A DNA stretch of 64,000 bases from CAVYOD01 sp963770045 (GCA_963770045.1 CAVYOD010000015.1:248001-312000); one strand, 5' to 3'. Numbered from the stretch's first letter, positions 18,924 through 29,502 are shown. Numbers and translations are program-made. The notes: generated by a model not told the origin, from the letters alone.

Positions 18924-21571
18924 TCACTCGCCAAGCTTGAAGATCGCCCGGAATTCCGGGTTGTTTCCTGATGGACTGGAATGCGGGCAGGATCACGGGA
19001 AAATAATAGTCGGAGAAACCGGCCTCGAGCGATTTTTTGAGGTATTCGATCGCCGGACCGGGCTTGCCGATGAGAGCATAGAGCTCCGCCAGTTCCATCA
19101 GTGTCGTTGGCATCTTTGATTCCGGCCGCCCGGACTTTTCTTAAGCAGATAGTCGGCCTTGCCAAGCTCGCCGGCGACGGCTTCGAGCGCCCCGAGGTAA
19201 TCCATTGTCCGGCGCCGGGCTTGCGCGCCGCGGCGCTTTTTTCTCCAGTTCGGCGCGGATGTCGCCGACGGTTTTTCTGGACTTCCGCCGCCTGTCCGGC
19301 TTCCCGTTGGGCCAGGGCCAGGGCAATGGAATCCCACACGAGGGTGTCGCCTGATTTTCCTCTTTTTACGAGCTCGACGACCCTCCGGTAAGAGCGGAAC
19401 GGCCTCAGGAGCTTTGCCCGATGCGAAAAGGACATGGCCGAGGTTGGGCAGGGCATAGGGATGGTCCGGTTCGATCTCCAGGGTCTTCCGGAGTTCCTTC
19501 TCCGCTTCGCCGTATTTCCCCTGACAGGCAAGACTATAGCCGAGAAAACTGTGGGAATTCCCCAATGCCGGGGCCAAATCGACGAAACGCCGAGCCGGTC
19601 GATTCCGCAGCCGGGGCGTCTTCTCTGAAGTTCATATGGAGAAACCAGAGGTTCTGCAGGGGGATGGAGCTCTTCGGGGCCCTCTTGAAGGCCTCCTCGT
19701 ACATGGTTGCGGCTTCATCATATCGGCCCAAGGCCTGGAGGACTCGCCCGGCGTTATTGTAAGGCGGCATGAGGTCCGGGAACAACTCCGTAATCGTCCG
19801 GTATTCGGCGAGCGCTCCCTCGAGGTCACCGTCGACAAATTGCCGATGGAGAGCCTTGAGCGGCAGGAGGTCACGTTGCGGCAGCCCCTGGCTTTGGGCA
19901 TCCTTAAGCGCCTGGCGGAGCATGTCTTTCCCCTTCTCTACCTGTCCCAGGAACTGGATGAGCACGAGACCCAGCGAAGCCCGGGCCGCAACGAAGCCCG
20001 GATCTTTCTCCAGAGCCAGCTCATACAGGGTCGCGGCTTCTTTGGACTTTCCGTCCTGCCGCCTGGCCTGAGCCAGGGAAAAATAATCGAGCGCCTCCCA
20101 GGAGGACGTCGTCACTTTGGCGACGGGAACATCGGCCTTTTCGATGGACTTGATGGATTCGCCCAGCCGGGAGCGGACCTGCCGGGTTAGCTTGTCGATG
20201 CCGCTGAGGAGGACTTCCTCACGGCCTCTCGTGGTCAGCCGGATGCGGTCCACGTGCCTCCGCTTCACCGGATCGATCAGGATCGCCTCGAGTTCGTAGG
20301 CTTCCCCGGCGGATAGGATGCGCGGAAGGATGAAAGCCCTTACCCCGGCAAAGCGGCAGATGTCGTAGGCGGCGTTTTCATCGACGCGGGCGGACGGGTC
20401 CATCCTCATCAGGCGCAGGGTCTCGGCGATCTGGGGTTTGTCGAAGACCGATGCATAAGGCGATTGCTGAAGGCCGGCTTCGATGGCCGTCCGGAGGGCC
20501 AGGTCAAAGACCTTATCACCCGTGAGGTTGTCGGCGTCGGCCACCATGAGTTTGTCCCGGCTTTCAAAAGCCATGCTGGGCCTGCTGAGCATCCAGATGG
20601 CAACGGCAAGAACGGCGAGGGAAATCGTGCCGGCCGCCAGCATCAGGCGTTTGCGGGAACGGCGAAAGGTCATCCGCCGGGCGGTCGTGTAACTGCCGGC
20701 GGTCATCCGCGTTTTGAGGTCCAGGAGGGCATCGGCCATCTCCCTCGCGGAAGAGAACCGTTTGCCGGGATCCTTGGCCAGGGCCCTTCTAATGATCTGG
20801 GCCAGCTCGCCGCGGGAAACCGGGACGCAGTTTGCGCACAGGCCGCGGCTCTTCATGCATGATCGCATAAAGGACCGCCTGCTCCTTCTCCCGGCTGAAG
20901 GGAAGCTCGCCGGTGGCCATTTCATAGAGAACGACGCCCAGGGACCAGACATCGGTCCGCTCATCTACCTGATCTCCGCGCGCCTGTTCGGGAGACATGT
21001 ACGATATGGTGCCCAATGTCGTCCCCGGAAGTGTCAGCTTCGCTTCGCCGGCCAGTTTGGCCAGTCCGAAATCGAGGATTTTGGCCTGGCCGTCCGACGT
21101 GATCATGATGTTCCCTGGCTTGATGTCGCGGTGAACGATGCCGTTTTCATGGGCTTTGGCCAGACCTTCAGCGACCTGCCGGGCGATCTCGACGGCCTCA
21201 GCCGGCTCGAGCTCACCGTGGTCTATTTTTTCTTTAAGGCTTTTCCCCTTGTAGCAAGCCATAGCGATATACAAACCGCCGGCCTCGGCTTCGTCAACCT
21301 CATGAATGGTACAGATATGGGGGTGGTCAAGGGTGGATGCCGCCTGCGCCTCCTGAATGAAGCGCTTGCGTGCTTCCGGGTCCCCGGTCAGCTCCGGGGG
21401 CAGGAACTTGAGAGCGACAGTGCGCCCGAGCCTTACGTCCTCAGCCTCGTAAACGACGCCCATCCCTCCCCGGCCGATTTCTCTGATGATCCGGTATTTA
21501 TTCGCCAGGATTTGCCCAGGCTGGAGCTTGGCCGTCTCCAATTTCAGCGTTCTGGTCGGATCGCTTTCCAT
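18924..21571 (-). CDS. Membrane Ser/Thr protein kinase with TPR sensor region (several frameshifts)
   Basis: ATG at 21571 follows GGGGAG. Residues about 20-280 form a Hanks-type kinase: IGRGGMGVVYEA (glycine loop), VALKFL (Lys), HRDIKPGN (catalytic loop), DFGLAK and GTISYMSPEQ. A frame change near 20835 leads to GKRFSSAREMADALLDL, the end of the kinase domain. A membrane segment follows (MLAAGTISLAVLAVAIWML), then a periplasmic region with TPR-like repeats (EAATLYELALEKDPGFVAAR, ALAEYRTITELFPDLMPPY, YDEAATMYEEAFKRAP, KELRKTLEIEPDHPYALPNL). Further frame changes lie near 19590, 19350 and 19110. The likely natural end is EFRAIFKLGE with a stop at 18924-18926. Predicted role: phospho-signalling with a TPR sensing or docking surface. 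Confidence 0.86.
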
Positions 21572-21683
21572 GTTCTCCCCGGCTGCCGCTTTAAGGAAGA
21601 ATGAGGGATAAGAGGTTGCTTCTTCAGCAAGGCGGCCTAACGGCCAGCTTTGCGGCGATTTTCCCGTTCTCCCACTGTGAATG

Positions 21684-21713
21684 ATAATAAATCGTCTCAA
21701 AAGAAGTTGTCAA
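21684..21713 (-). promoter_or_regulatory. Strong sigma70-type promoter of the kinase gene
   Basis: Minus strand: TTGACA (21713-21708), an 18-base spacer, TATTAT (21689-21684), about 113 bases upstream of the chosen start at 21571. An in-frame ATG at 21700 lies inside the promoter, which argues against that longer start. Confidence 0.65.
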
Positions 21714-21808
21714 GTTAGCTGGAAGACGGTGAGCCCGGCTTCAGAATAGGTAGTTCGCAATTTCGTCTGGCATGATAAAATATTATTTAACCTTCAAGGA
21801 GGCATAAA

Positions 21809-22112
21809 ATGGCAGAGCATCCATTATCAGCGTCTCGAGAAAATCGACCCGGGAATAAGAAAGCACCTGGATGAGATAAGCGAGTTCGTTTACTCACCCG
21901 GGGCTCTCCCCAGGAAGTTCAAGATTCTGGTCGCCATGGCTTTTGATGCGGCCCATGGGGCGGACCAAGGCGTGAAAGCGCTGGCCCAGGCGGCCATCAA
22001 TTGCGGGGCGACGAAGGAAGAGATCGCGGAAGTGCTGAGGGTTGCCTATCATCTGGCCGGCATCGGGACACTGTACACGGCGTCGGTCGGGTTAAGGGAG
22101 CTGGGCCTGTAA
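21809..22112 (+). CDS. Carboxymuconolactone decarboxylase (AhpD/CMD)-like small protein (one frameshift)
   Basis: ATG at 21809 is preceded by an excellent AAGGAGG site. After about five codons the conserved frame lies one base over (from about 21820): HYQRLEKIDPGIRKHLDEI, ALPRKFKILVAMAFDAAHG, INCGATKEEIAEVLRVAYHL, ending in TAA at 22110-22112. About 100 residues, the usual size of single-domain CMD proteins. The conserved Cys-x-x-Cys pair of peroxide-reducing AhpD is absent; only one Cys (INCG) and the following His are present, so peroxidase activity is doubtful. It lies 74 bases before the aldo/keto reductase gene on the same strand and may be co-transcribed with it. Confidence 0.78.
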
Positions 22113-22186
22113 TTCGCTTTCGCCTTCGTCCCGGGGGCAGGGCTTGATTGGTATTGCCCCGTATGTCAACGTCTGGAGAAATACCG

Positions 22187-23341
22187 ATGCAATATCGTAT
22201 GTTCGGAAAGCTCGACTGGAAAGTTTCAGCGCTCGGGTTCGGGTGCATGCGTCTGCCGACGACCGATGGAAATCCGATGAGCGGCAACATCGACGAAAAG
22301 AAGTCGATCCGGATGATCCGTTATGCCATCGACCAAGGTGTCAATTACGTCGATACCGCTTATCCCTACCATAACGGAAATAGCGAAATCGTCACAGGAA
22401 ATGCGCTAAAAGGCGGATACCGGCAAAAGGTCAAACTGGCGACGAAATCTCCTCTCTGGTTGATCCAAAAGCCGGAGGACTTTGATACCTATCTCGACGA
22501 ACAGCTGAAGAAACTGTCCACCGACCACGTCGACTTTTACCTGCTTCATGGCCTGAGCGCTCAACGATGGGAAAACGTCATCCTCAAATTCGATTTGCTG
22601 CGAAGAGCGGAACGCGCGATCCAGGACGGCCGGATCTCCTACCTAGGATTTTCGTTTCATGATAAATACGATTCTTTCAAGAAAATCATTGATGGCTACG
22701 GTGGCTGGACCTTTTGCCTGATCAAGTACAATTATCTGGACACGAAAAACCAGGCCGGGACTAGAGGGTTGAAATATGCGGCTTCAAAAGGGCTCGCCGT
22801 TGAAGTGATGGAGCCGTTATTGGGAGGAAGATTGGCGAATCCTCCGCAGCCGATCAAGGAACTTTTTGACGGGTTCGGAAAGAAAATTTCCCCCGCGGAA
22901 TGGGCCCTGCGCTGGGTCTGGAATCAACCCGAGGTGGCCGTTGTTTTGAGCGGGATGAACTCGATGGAACAGGTGAAAGCCAACATCCTTTGGGCGAATA
23001 AGGCAAAGATAAATTCCCTGGGGACGGAAGAATTAAGGCTCATTGACCGGGTTCGGAAAAAATACAGGCGATTTATCCCCATCCCGTGCACGAAATGCGG
23101 CTATTGCCTGCCCTGCCCGAACGGGGTGAATATCCCCGCAATCTTTGAACTGTACAGTGACGGCTCCGTCCACAAAGACATGCGAACCGCCCGGCTTTTG
23201 TACATGAGATTTATGGGGGAGCGCGAGCGGGCCGGCGCCTGCCAGGCGTGCAGAGCCTGCGAAGAAAAATGCCCGCAAAAGATCGCCATCAGCGAATGGA
23301 TGTCAAAGGTGCACGCGGCTTTGGGTGAAGGCAAACCTTAA
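22187..23341 (+). CDS. Aldo/keto reductase with C-terminal double [4Fe-4S] ferredoxin-like domain
   Basis: I choose ATG 22187 (MQYRMFGKLDWKVS) because GGAG lies 14 bases upstream and similarity begins there. About 384 residues, intact. Residues 1-290 are an AKR barrel with the tetrad visible: YVDTAYPYHNG (Asp, Tyr), LATKSPLW (Lys) and YLLHGLS (His). The C-terminal 90 residues carry two Cys clusters, CTKCGYCLPCP and CQACRACEEKCP, each followed by Pro as in bacterial ferredoxins. Many anaerobes have this COG1453-type fusion. The electron donor is probably ferredoxin and/or NAD(P)H, and the substrate is unknown. It is downstream of the CMD-like gene. Confidence 0.9.
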   Translation: MQYRMFGKLDWKVSALGFGCMRLPTTDGNPMSGNIDEKKSIRMIRYAIDQGVNYVDTAYPYHNGNSEIVTGNALKGGYRQKVKLATKSPLWLIQKPEDFDTYLDEQLKKLSTDHVDFYLLHGLSAQRWENVILKFDLLRRAERAIQDGRISYLGFSFHDKYDSFKKIIDGYGGWTFCLIKYNYLDTKNQAGTRGLKYAASKGLAVEVMEPLLGGRLANPPQPIKELFDGFGKKISPAEWALRWVWNQPEVAVVLSGMNSMEQVKANILWANKAKINSLGTEELRLIDRVRKKYRRFIPIPCTKCGYCLPCPNGVNIPAIFELYSDGSVHKDMRTARLLYMRFMGERERAGACQACRACEEKCPQKIAISEWMSKVHAALGEGKP

Positions 23342-23375
23342 GATAGCCCCCTCTCCCCTGCCCAAAAAATCCAAC

Positions 23376-23404
23376 TTGCAGAAAGCAAAGAAAAACCTTA
23401 TTAT
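23376..23404 (+). promoter_or_regulatory. Candidate promoter of the zinc-ribbon kinase gene
   Basis: TTGCAG at 23376-23381, a 17-base spacer, TATTAT at 23399-23404, then the ATG at 23426 with GGAGG between. Confidence 0.45.
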
Positions 23405-23425
23405 CTAGCAAAAGGTGGAGGGGCG

Positions 23426-26400
23426 ATGAAATGCCCGAGCTGTCAAGCTGAGAATCCCGAGACCAAACAGTTCTGCGCCGACTGTGGGACAAGCTTGACT
23501 CCAGCCAAAGAAGCCCGACCGGAGCTCACGGAAACTCTGCAAACGCCCGTTCGCGAGCTCACCACAGGCTCGACTCTGGCCAGCCGCTACCAGATCATAG
23601 AAGAGCTGGGCCACGGCGGCATGGGCAAGGTCTACAAAGTCTTCGATACTGAAATCCAGGCCAAGATGGCCCTGAAGCTCATCAAGCCCGAGGTCTCGGC
23701 CGACAAGACCACCATCGAGCGCTTCCGGAATGAGCTTAAGATTGCCCGGGATATTTCCCATAAGAATATCTGCCGGATGTATGACCTCGGCAAGGAAGCG
23801 GGCAACTATTTCATCACCATGGAGTACGTGTCCGGAGAAGACCTCAAGAGCTTTATCCGGAGGTCGAGGCAGTTGGTTGTGGGAACGGCCATTTTCATTG
23901 CCAAACAGGTCTGTGAGGGACTGGCTGAGGCGCACCGGCTGGGAGTTGTCCATCGGGATCTGAAGCCCGGCAATATCATGATCGACAAGGAGGGCAATGC
24001 CAAGATCATGGACTTCGGGATCGCCCGGTCCATATCGGCGAAGGGGATCACGGGCGCGGGAGTGATGATCGGGACGCCCGAATACATGAGTCCTGAGCAA
24101 GTCGAGGGGAAAGAGGTTGATCAGCGCTCCGATATCTATTCGCTGGGCATTATTCTCTATGAAATGATGACCGGGCAGGTGCCTTTTGAAGGAGATACGC
24201 CGTTCACCATCGGCGTGAAACAGAAGAGCGAAATCCCGAAAGATCCCAGGGAGCTGAATGCCCAGATTCCGCAAGACCTCAGCCGCCTGATTCTCCGCTG
24301 CTTGGAGAAAGACAAAGAGAAGCGCTATCAGAGCGCTGATGAGCTGAGGACCGACCTTGAGAGAATCGAGAGAGGCATCCCGACCGGAGAACGTCCCATC
24401 CCCAAAAGGAAGACGGCCACGGCAAAACCGATCACCTTGACCATCAGCCGGAAGAAGCTGTTCGTTCCCGTCTCTGTATTCATTGTTCTCGTCATCGCGG
24501 GCGTGATCCTTTGGCGTGTGCTCCCCTCGAAAAAACTCGCTCCCCTGCCTTCCGCTTCCGGGAAACCTTCCCTCGCCGTCCTCCCCTTTGAAAACTACTC
24601 AGGCGACGCGAGCCTCGAGAACTGGCGCTATGGTTTTCCCGAGCTCCTCATCACCGGCCTCTCCTCATCAAAATACCTCAAGGTGCTGCGGCAGGATGAA
24701 GTGAACGGCGTGCTCAAGAAACTGAACCTCACCGAAGGGAAAGCCCTGACTTCTGATAACATCAAAAAGATCGCCCAGGAAGCCGAGGTGAGCAGCCTCC
24801 TGAAGTCGAGTTTCGTCAAGGCCGGCGGGAACTTCATCATCACAGCCGCTCTGGTCAGCGGCCAAACCGGCGAGACGCAAGCCACGCTCTCCATGAAAGC
24901 GCAAAGTATAGAGAATATCTTAGGCGGGGGGCTGGATGGCCTCGTCAAGGAGATCAAGCAAGGGCTGAATATCACTCAGGAGCAGATGGCCTCGGACATC
25001 GACGTGGAGATTGGCAAAGTGATGACCAGGAACCCCGAAGCCCTGAAATACTATGTCGAGGGCGAAAGGTTTCATCTGGACTTTAAATACGACGAGGCCA
25101 TCGTGTCTTTAAAAAAAGCCGTGGAGCTCGACCCCGAGTTTGCCATGGCTTACAGACTGCTCGGGGCCATCTATGGGAACATGGGACAATTTGCCAAGAG
25201 CAAGGAGAGCTACGAGAAGGCCTTCCGGCTCAAAGACCGGATGCCGCCGCGGGAATACTACATTCTCCAGGGCGATTATTACCGTCAGTCCGAGGCAACC
25301 TATCCCAAGGCGATCGAGATGTATAAGAAAGTCCTGGACATCTACCCGGACGATTATCTCGGGAATCACATGCTCGCCTTTACATATGGTGATTGTTTAG
25401 GCGAATTGAAACTGGCCATAGAGCAATACTCTAAGATATTGAAGAGCAGGCCGAGGGATCTGATAATCTACGCCAATGTTGCTGGATATTATTCAGAGCT
25501 AGGGGAAAAAGAGAAGGCGACGCAGACCATGAAGGAATTTGTCGCCAACAACCCCGGAAGCGATTTAGGGCATTTCTTCCTCAGTCGTATACTACATCGT
25601 GCAGAGGCGATTTGACCTCGCAATGCAGGAACTGGACCAAGCGATCACTATTTGTCCAGACAAAAGGCGATATATACAGGGTGTAAAGGAGATATTTTAT
25701 ATTACAAAGATGATCCTGAAGAGGCCGCCAGATTCTATCGGACCTGGCTGGATAACACAAAAAATGACCAAGAAAAAACGCGGGCCGTGTGGAGTCTTAA
25801 TTACGTAGACATCCTGACGGGAAGGCCCGAAGAGGCCCTGATGCGGTTAAAATCCTACCAGAAGCTGTTTGAAAAGACAGATCCACTTTTTTTTCATTGC
25901 ATTAGAGGTTTTGCTTACATGGCAAGTCAGATGCCCGAGCTAGCGCTTGAAGAATTCAAGAAGGCTGACGCCCTTGTTCCGGAAAGCGAAGTCCCCAAGA
26001 AGAGAGAGGGCTATTTTTGGGAAGCCGTCGCCCAATTGGAAATAGGGAACCTTCCTGAAGCTGAAAAGCTGTCTGGAGAGATCGATCGCCTTATTCCCGG
26101 GTTTATGAGGAAGGCGAAGGGCACGTTCATCCTCTATCTTCGGGGAAGGCTGGCGCTGGCCAGAAAGAACTTGCCTGATGCTCTGAAGCTCCTCGACGAA
26201 GCCGTGGCTCATTGCCCAGGAGAAAACTATTATGGATATCGTCCAAATAAATGCACTTTATCTTGACAGCCTGGCTTCAGCCTGCCTCGAGATGGGAGAC
26301 GTCGACAACGCACTCAAAAACTATGAAAAGATCACCCTTTTGACTTACGGCCGGAATGATTGGGGAGATCTCTACGCCAGGAGTTTCTATAACCTGGGCA

Positions 26401-26543
26401 AGATCTACGAGCAGAAAGGTTTAAAGAGCAAAGCAGCCGAGAACTACGAAAAATTCATCAGCCTCTGGAAAGACTGCGAGCCCCGGTTCCGGCCGCTCGT
26501 TGAGGACGCCAGGAAACGTCTGGCCGGGCTGACGGGCACTTGA
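23426..26543 (+). CDS. Zinc-ribbon Ser/Thr protein kinase with membrane segment and long TPR tail (frameshifts)
   Basis: Start ATG 23426 with GGAGGGG upstream. Domains in order: an N-terminal zinc ribbon (MKCPSCQAEN and FCADCGTSL, two CxxC knuckles, residues 1-26); a Hanks kinase at about 50-320 (LGHGGMGKVYKV, HRDLKPGNIMID, DFGIAR, GTPEYMSPEQ); a membrane helix near 350-370 (FVPVSVFIVLVIAGVILW); a FlgO/TolB-like region (SLAVLPFENYSGD) as often seen between kinase and TPR; then many TPRs (EAIVSLKKAVELDPEFAMAY and similar). The frame changes near 25595-25690 and 26240, after which TPRs continue to 26543. About 1,035 residues if joined. It differs from the kinase at 18924 by the zinc ribbon and the FlgO-like segment. 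Confidence 0.86.
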
Positions 26544-26617
26544 CTTGCTGACTGACGAGCTGGCTGTATCCGTCCTGTTTAAAGGCCCATTTTTCTAAAA
26601 CCTGAGCAGTCCGGATA

Positions 26618-27073
26618 TTATTTTCCACTCGGAGCGAAAGCAATTCTCCAGAATTTCATTTTCCCGTCCGCCTGCCGCTTCATGACGATCAGGAAATTAT
26701 TGGCCATGGCCGTGACCGTTCCGTCCTTGAGTGTGGTTTTTCCCGTTGCCAGGCCGTACAGAACGACCGCGTCACCGGCAAGGTCAGCGCCATCGTACAT
26801 ATGGGAAAATTCCGATTTGCCCATCGCCAGCACTCCGGCATAGAATTCCTTGAACGCCTGTTTCCCCTTAATCAGTGAAAGCCCCGGGGTGAGAACAACG
26901 ACATCGTCCGCCGTGTTGCTCAAAATTCCCTCAAGGTTTCCGGCTTTGACATATTGCTCATGGGATTTGATGACATCCTTGGCTTCCTGAATCGGGTTAA
27001 GGGTGGCATATCCCGTAAAGACGAGCAAACAGCCCAGGGCTGTAATAAAAAGAGATTTTTTGAGAATACTCAT
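26618..27073 (-). CDS. Exported NTF2-like (DUF4440/SnoaL-type) protein
   Basis: I choose ATG 27073, just after GGAGGG; an in-frame ATG at 27112 has no ribosome site. About 151 residues with a signal peptide (KKSLFITALGCLLVF). The body matches the NTF2-like fold: AKDVIKSHEQYVKAGNLEGI, SNTADDVVVLTPG, GKQAFKEFYAGVL and the strand-rich C-terminus KFWRIAFAPSGK. Such proteins are small binding pockets or simple enzymes; the ligand is unknown. It converges on the kinase gene, with 74 bases between them and no evident terminator. Confidence 0.75.
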   Translation of the reverse strand: MSILKKSLFITALGCLLVFTGYATLNPIQEAKDVIKSHEQYVKAGNLEGILSNTADDVVVLTPGLSLIKGKQAFKEFYAGVLAMGKSEFSHMYDGADLAGDAVVLYGLATGKTTLKDGTVTAMANNFLIVMKRQADGKMKFWRIAFAPSGK

Positions 27074-27130
27074 AGAACCCTCCTCTTGATAATTTTGCCA
27101 ATCAAACGACATGCCCTAACAATCAGAGTG

Positions 27131-27690
27131 TCAAGGCGCTTTAAAATAATCGGGCCCGGCTTCAACCTGCAGGAACGTGACCTTCTCGGAGACTCGCGGC
27201 GGCGGAGGTTTCTCGGCCACGAATATCAGCTTCGGATGACGGATGATCCTATCGACTGCTTCGTAGTCCGAGATGAAGGCGACGACCTTCATCGAGCCCC
27301 GCCTCGGGGACACACCATCGGGTCGACCTCATAGACTCTGCGGATTATCTCGGCCCAGCCTTTCGAGGGGAGCCGGTGGAGTGTGTCCTCGACCATCGGC
27401 AGGGCCCTGGGACCGAGGCCCGCCTTCCTCACCTTCCCCAGATGGGCATTGGCGTAAAGGCCGTAATGCTGGACCATGACCTGATCCTTGTCGGGGATAT
27501 GGGAAGCGACCCGACTCCCCGAAAAGGTATTCGAACCATATCCAATTCTTTAAGGACGCCGACCCGGGCCTCCCCGAAGTCCCGGACGCGAAGACACGGC
27601 TGGCGGCGTTGCGATCATAAGCTAACCCCGGTCCGCGCCCAATATAGTTCTTGATTCTCTCTATCCGCCGGAAGCAGAAGCCACCTATCA
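27131..27690 (-). mobile_element. IS91-like (Y2/HUH) transposase remnant
   Basis: Scattered over three frames, the minus strand reads fragments in transposase order: ERIKNYIGRGPGLAYDRNAA, ASHIPDKDQVMVQHYGLYAN, HLGKVRKAG, GWAEIIRRVYEVDPMVCPR and MKVVAFISDYEAVDRII. These match the C-terminal part of IS91/IS801-family rolling-circle transposases, where a (Y/H)YG(L/A)Y(A/S)N motif is followed by a CxxC zinc knuckle. Here the knuckle is degraded (CPRGG). The N-terminal catalytic region is missing and stops interrupt all frames, so it is inactive. It abuts the 3' end of the di-heme peroxidase gene. Confidence 0.6.
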
Positions 27691-28962
27691 CTTCTTCGGC
27701 GACACAAGCCACTCGGGTTCGGTCGCCAGTGGGCCGCTCAATGTTTTTAGAAAGGCAATCAGATCAGCGATTTCTGTGTCCGTTAAGCCCAGCGGCTTAA
27801 GCTCGCTTTTGCCGACAGGCGCGGCCGGTGCCCTGTTGTAGTGGCCCAGAACCTCTTCCAGGGTCTTAAACTGTCCGGCGTGCATGTAGGGCGCACGTTC
27901 GGCCACGTTTCGCAACGACGGGGGCTTGAACTGGCCCGCCGCGCGCTTTTCATCGACCACCATGAAGCGTAACTCGGCGCAATGATCCGTGCTTGCGTCG
28001 CTGAACGGACCCAGGCAGTTAAACTCATCCTTGAGCACTTGCACTGCGCCCTTCGCTCGACCGATGTCCGCGGACAGGTTGGGCGCGGCGGGCACGCCTG
28101 TGTTATGAAAATCGTTATTGGTGAACAGCGGGCCGTTATGGCACTTTGTGCACTCCCCTTTGCCAATGAACAACCTTAGCCCCGCAACCTCATGGGGCGT
28201 GAGCCTGGATCTGGCTTTCCTTAGATCGTCCTTCAGGACGGCCTCGACGTATTGATCGAAGCGCGAGGGACCGGGCATGATCTTGCGCTCATAGGCAGCA
28301 ATGGCTTTGCCCATGTTAGCGTAGACACGCGACACAGACATGCGATCCTCGGGCCGCATTTCATTCCACCTCTTGCTGGCCGCCTGATTCTCAACCGGAC
28401 CCGCCAATATCGGAAACCGTCGCGTATTGGACAGGTCAGGCAGAGGGCCAAAGATGGCTTCGTATTCCGTTCGGTAGAAATCGGCGATCAGGTGCGCATA
28501 TTGTCCGCGCGTGCCGCCATGTTCGTCCGGGCCCTCCATTGGATCGGTCGCCTGCGACCACTGGCTGTCCGTGCTGCCATCCCAGAAGAACCAGGGGCTG
28601 TAGGCCGTGCCGATGATCGTCATCGTGCGCCGCGTGGTTATTCCCACACCTATGGCCAGAGGCAAGCCGTCTTGGAACAGTTGATCGGGGTGATGGCATG
28701 TCGCACAGGCCACTTTGCCATTGCTGCTGAAACGGGTGTCGAAGAAAAGCTTCTGGCCCAGCCTGGCCGCCCTCAGATCATCGCCATACTTGTTGGATGG
28801 ATCGGGCGGCAACGGCTTGAGGCTGCCGATCCACAGTGAATGGAGGGTCGTCCTTTCTTTCGCGCTCCAGAGATGGGGGTTGGCCCCGCACCCCGGGAAG
28901 GCTGCCGCAGTTGCGACCAGAACTAAGGCTAAAACCAGAGGATGCCGGGTTCTCAGGGTCAC
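27688..28962 (-). CDS. Di-heme cytochrome c peroxidase / MauG-family protein, lipoprotein
   Basis: 424 residues, intact. GTG start at 28962. The signal region ends in AAFPGC, a possible lipobox. Two c-heme sites are present: CATCH (about residue 88) and CTKCH (about residue 272). Family blocks include LGQKLFFDTRFS, TIIGTAYSPWFFWDG, APYMHAGQFKTLEEVLGHYN and the C-terminal LGLTDTEIADLIAFLKTL. Members reduce hydrogen peroxide or oxidise protein or small-molecule substrates in the periplasm. It starts 18 bases after the FixH-like gene in what looks like one operon. It has no frameshifts, unlike most of the window, and lies beside a transposase remnant, so acquisition by transfer is possible. Confidence 0.9.
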   Translation of the reverse strand: MTLRTRHPLVLALVLVATAAAFPGCGANPHLWSAKERTTLHSLWIGSLKPLPPDPSNKYGDDLRAARLGQKLFFDTRFSSNGKVACATCHHPDQLFQDGLPLAIGVGITTRRTMTIIGTAYSPWFFWDGSTDSQWSQATDPMEGPDEHGGTRGQYAHLIADFYRTEYEAIFGPLPDLSNTRRFPILAGPVENQAASKRWNEMRPEDRMSVSRVYANMGKAIAAYERKIMPGPSRFDQYVEAVLKDDLRKARSRLTPHEVAGLRLFIGKGECTKCHNGPLFTNNDFHNTGVPAAPNLSADIGRAKGAVQVLKDEFNCLGPFSDASTDHCAELRFMVVDEKRAAGQFKPPSLRNVAERAPYMHAGQFKTLEEVLGHYNRAPAAPVGKSELKPLGLTDTEIADLIAFLKTLSGPLATEPEWLVSPKK

Positions 28963-28980
28963 ACCTGTCTGAGCATCGGC

Positions 28981-29490
28981 CTATTTAAGCGTCAGGTTGA
29001 ACGTTACTTTATCGCTCTTCCCGTCCGCGGTGATGTGGAAATTCACCTGCCACCATCCGGCCATCTGAAACTTCATACCTTCCACGGTGTAGTCACCATT
29101 GCCCAGGTAATTGGTGACCTGAGGCTGGGTAGGCAGGCCGTGACCGTGCTCCGGCATCAAACCATCCACGAGGATTTTCGCATTTTCCACGGGTTTTCCA
29201 GCCGAGGTCTCAAGATGGATCGTCCAAGTGTGGATCTCGTTGATGGGAATCGGCTCGAGCGCGCTCTTGAATGAGACCTTGTATAATCGCCGATCCGAAG
29301 TGCGTGTGGTAGCGAAGTCAGGAGTGGCCGGCGTGGGATTCTTGTGCGCCATCCTGATGGCAACCACGACTGCAATGACCAAAACGACAACGGCCAGCGA
29401 CCCAAGCACCCACCAAATAACTCCACGCTTGTTGCGCGACTCCCGCCGTGAGAGCTGCGTATCAGGTTTCGACTCTTGAGATGTATTCAT
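28981..29490 (-). CDS. Membrane-anchored FixH/YtkA-like protein
   Basis: 169 residues. GAGGAG lies before ATG 29490. A charged cytoplasmic N-terminus (1-22) is followed by one membrane helix (WWVLGSLAVVVLVIAVVVAI, about 26-46). Then comes an immunoglobulin-like periplasmic domain with IHTWTIHLETSAGKPV, ILVDGLMPEHGHGLPTQPQV, and GMKFQMAGWWQVNFHI. The MPEHGHG His/Met-rich loop and the GWW motif are hallmarks of the FixH/YtkA-like group; His and Met could bind copper. It sits between an S9 peptidase gene (12 bases) and the di-heme peroxidase gene (18 bases). A role in metal handling or in maturation of the peroxidase is inferred only from this pairing. Confidence 0.78.
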   Translation of the reverse strand: MNTSQESKPDTQLSRRESRNKRGVIWWVLGSLAVVVLVIAVVVAIRMAHKNPTPATPDFATTRTSDRRLYKVSFKSALEPIPINEIHTWTIHLETSAGKPVENAKILVDGLMPEHGHGLPTQPQVTNYLGNGDYTVEGMKFQMAGWWQVNFHITADGKSDKVTFNLTLK

Positions 29491-29502
29491 AAGGCGTCTC
29501 CT

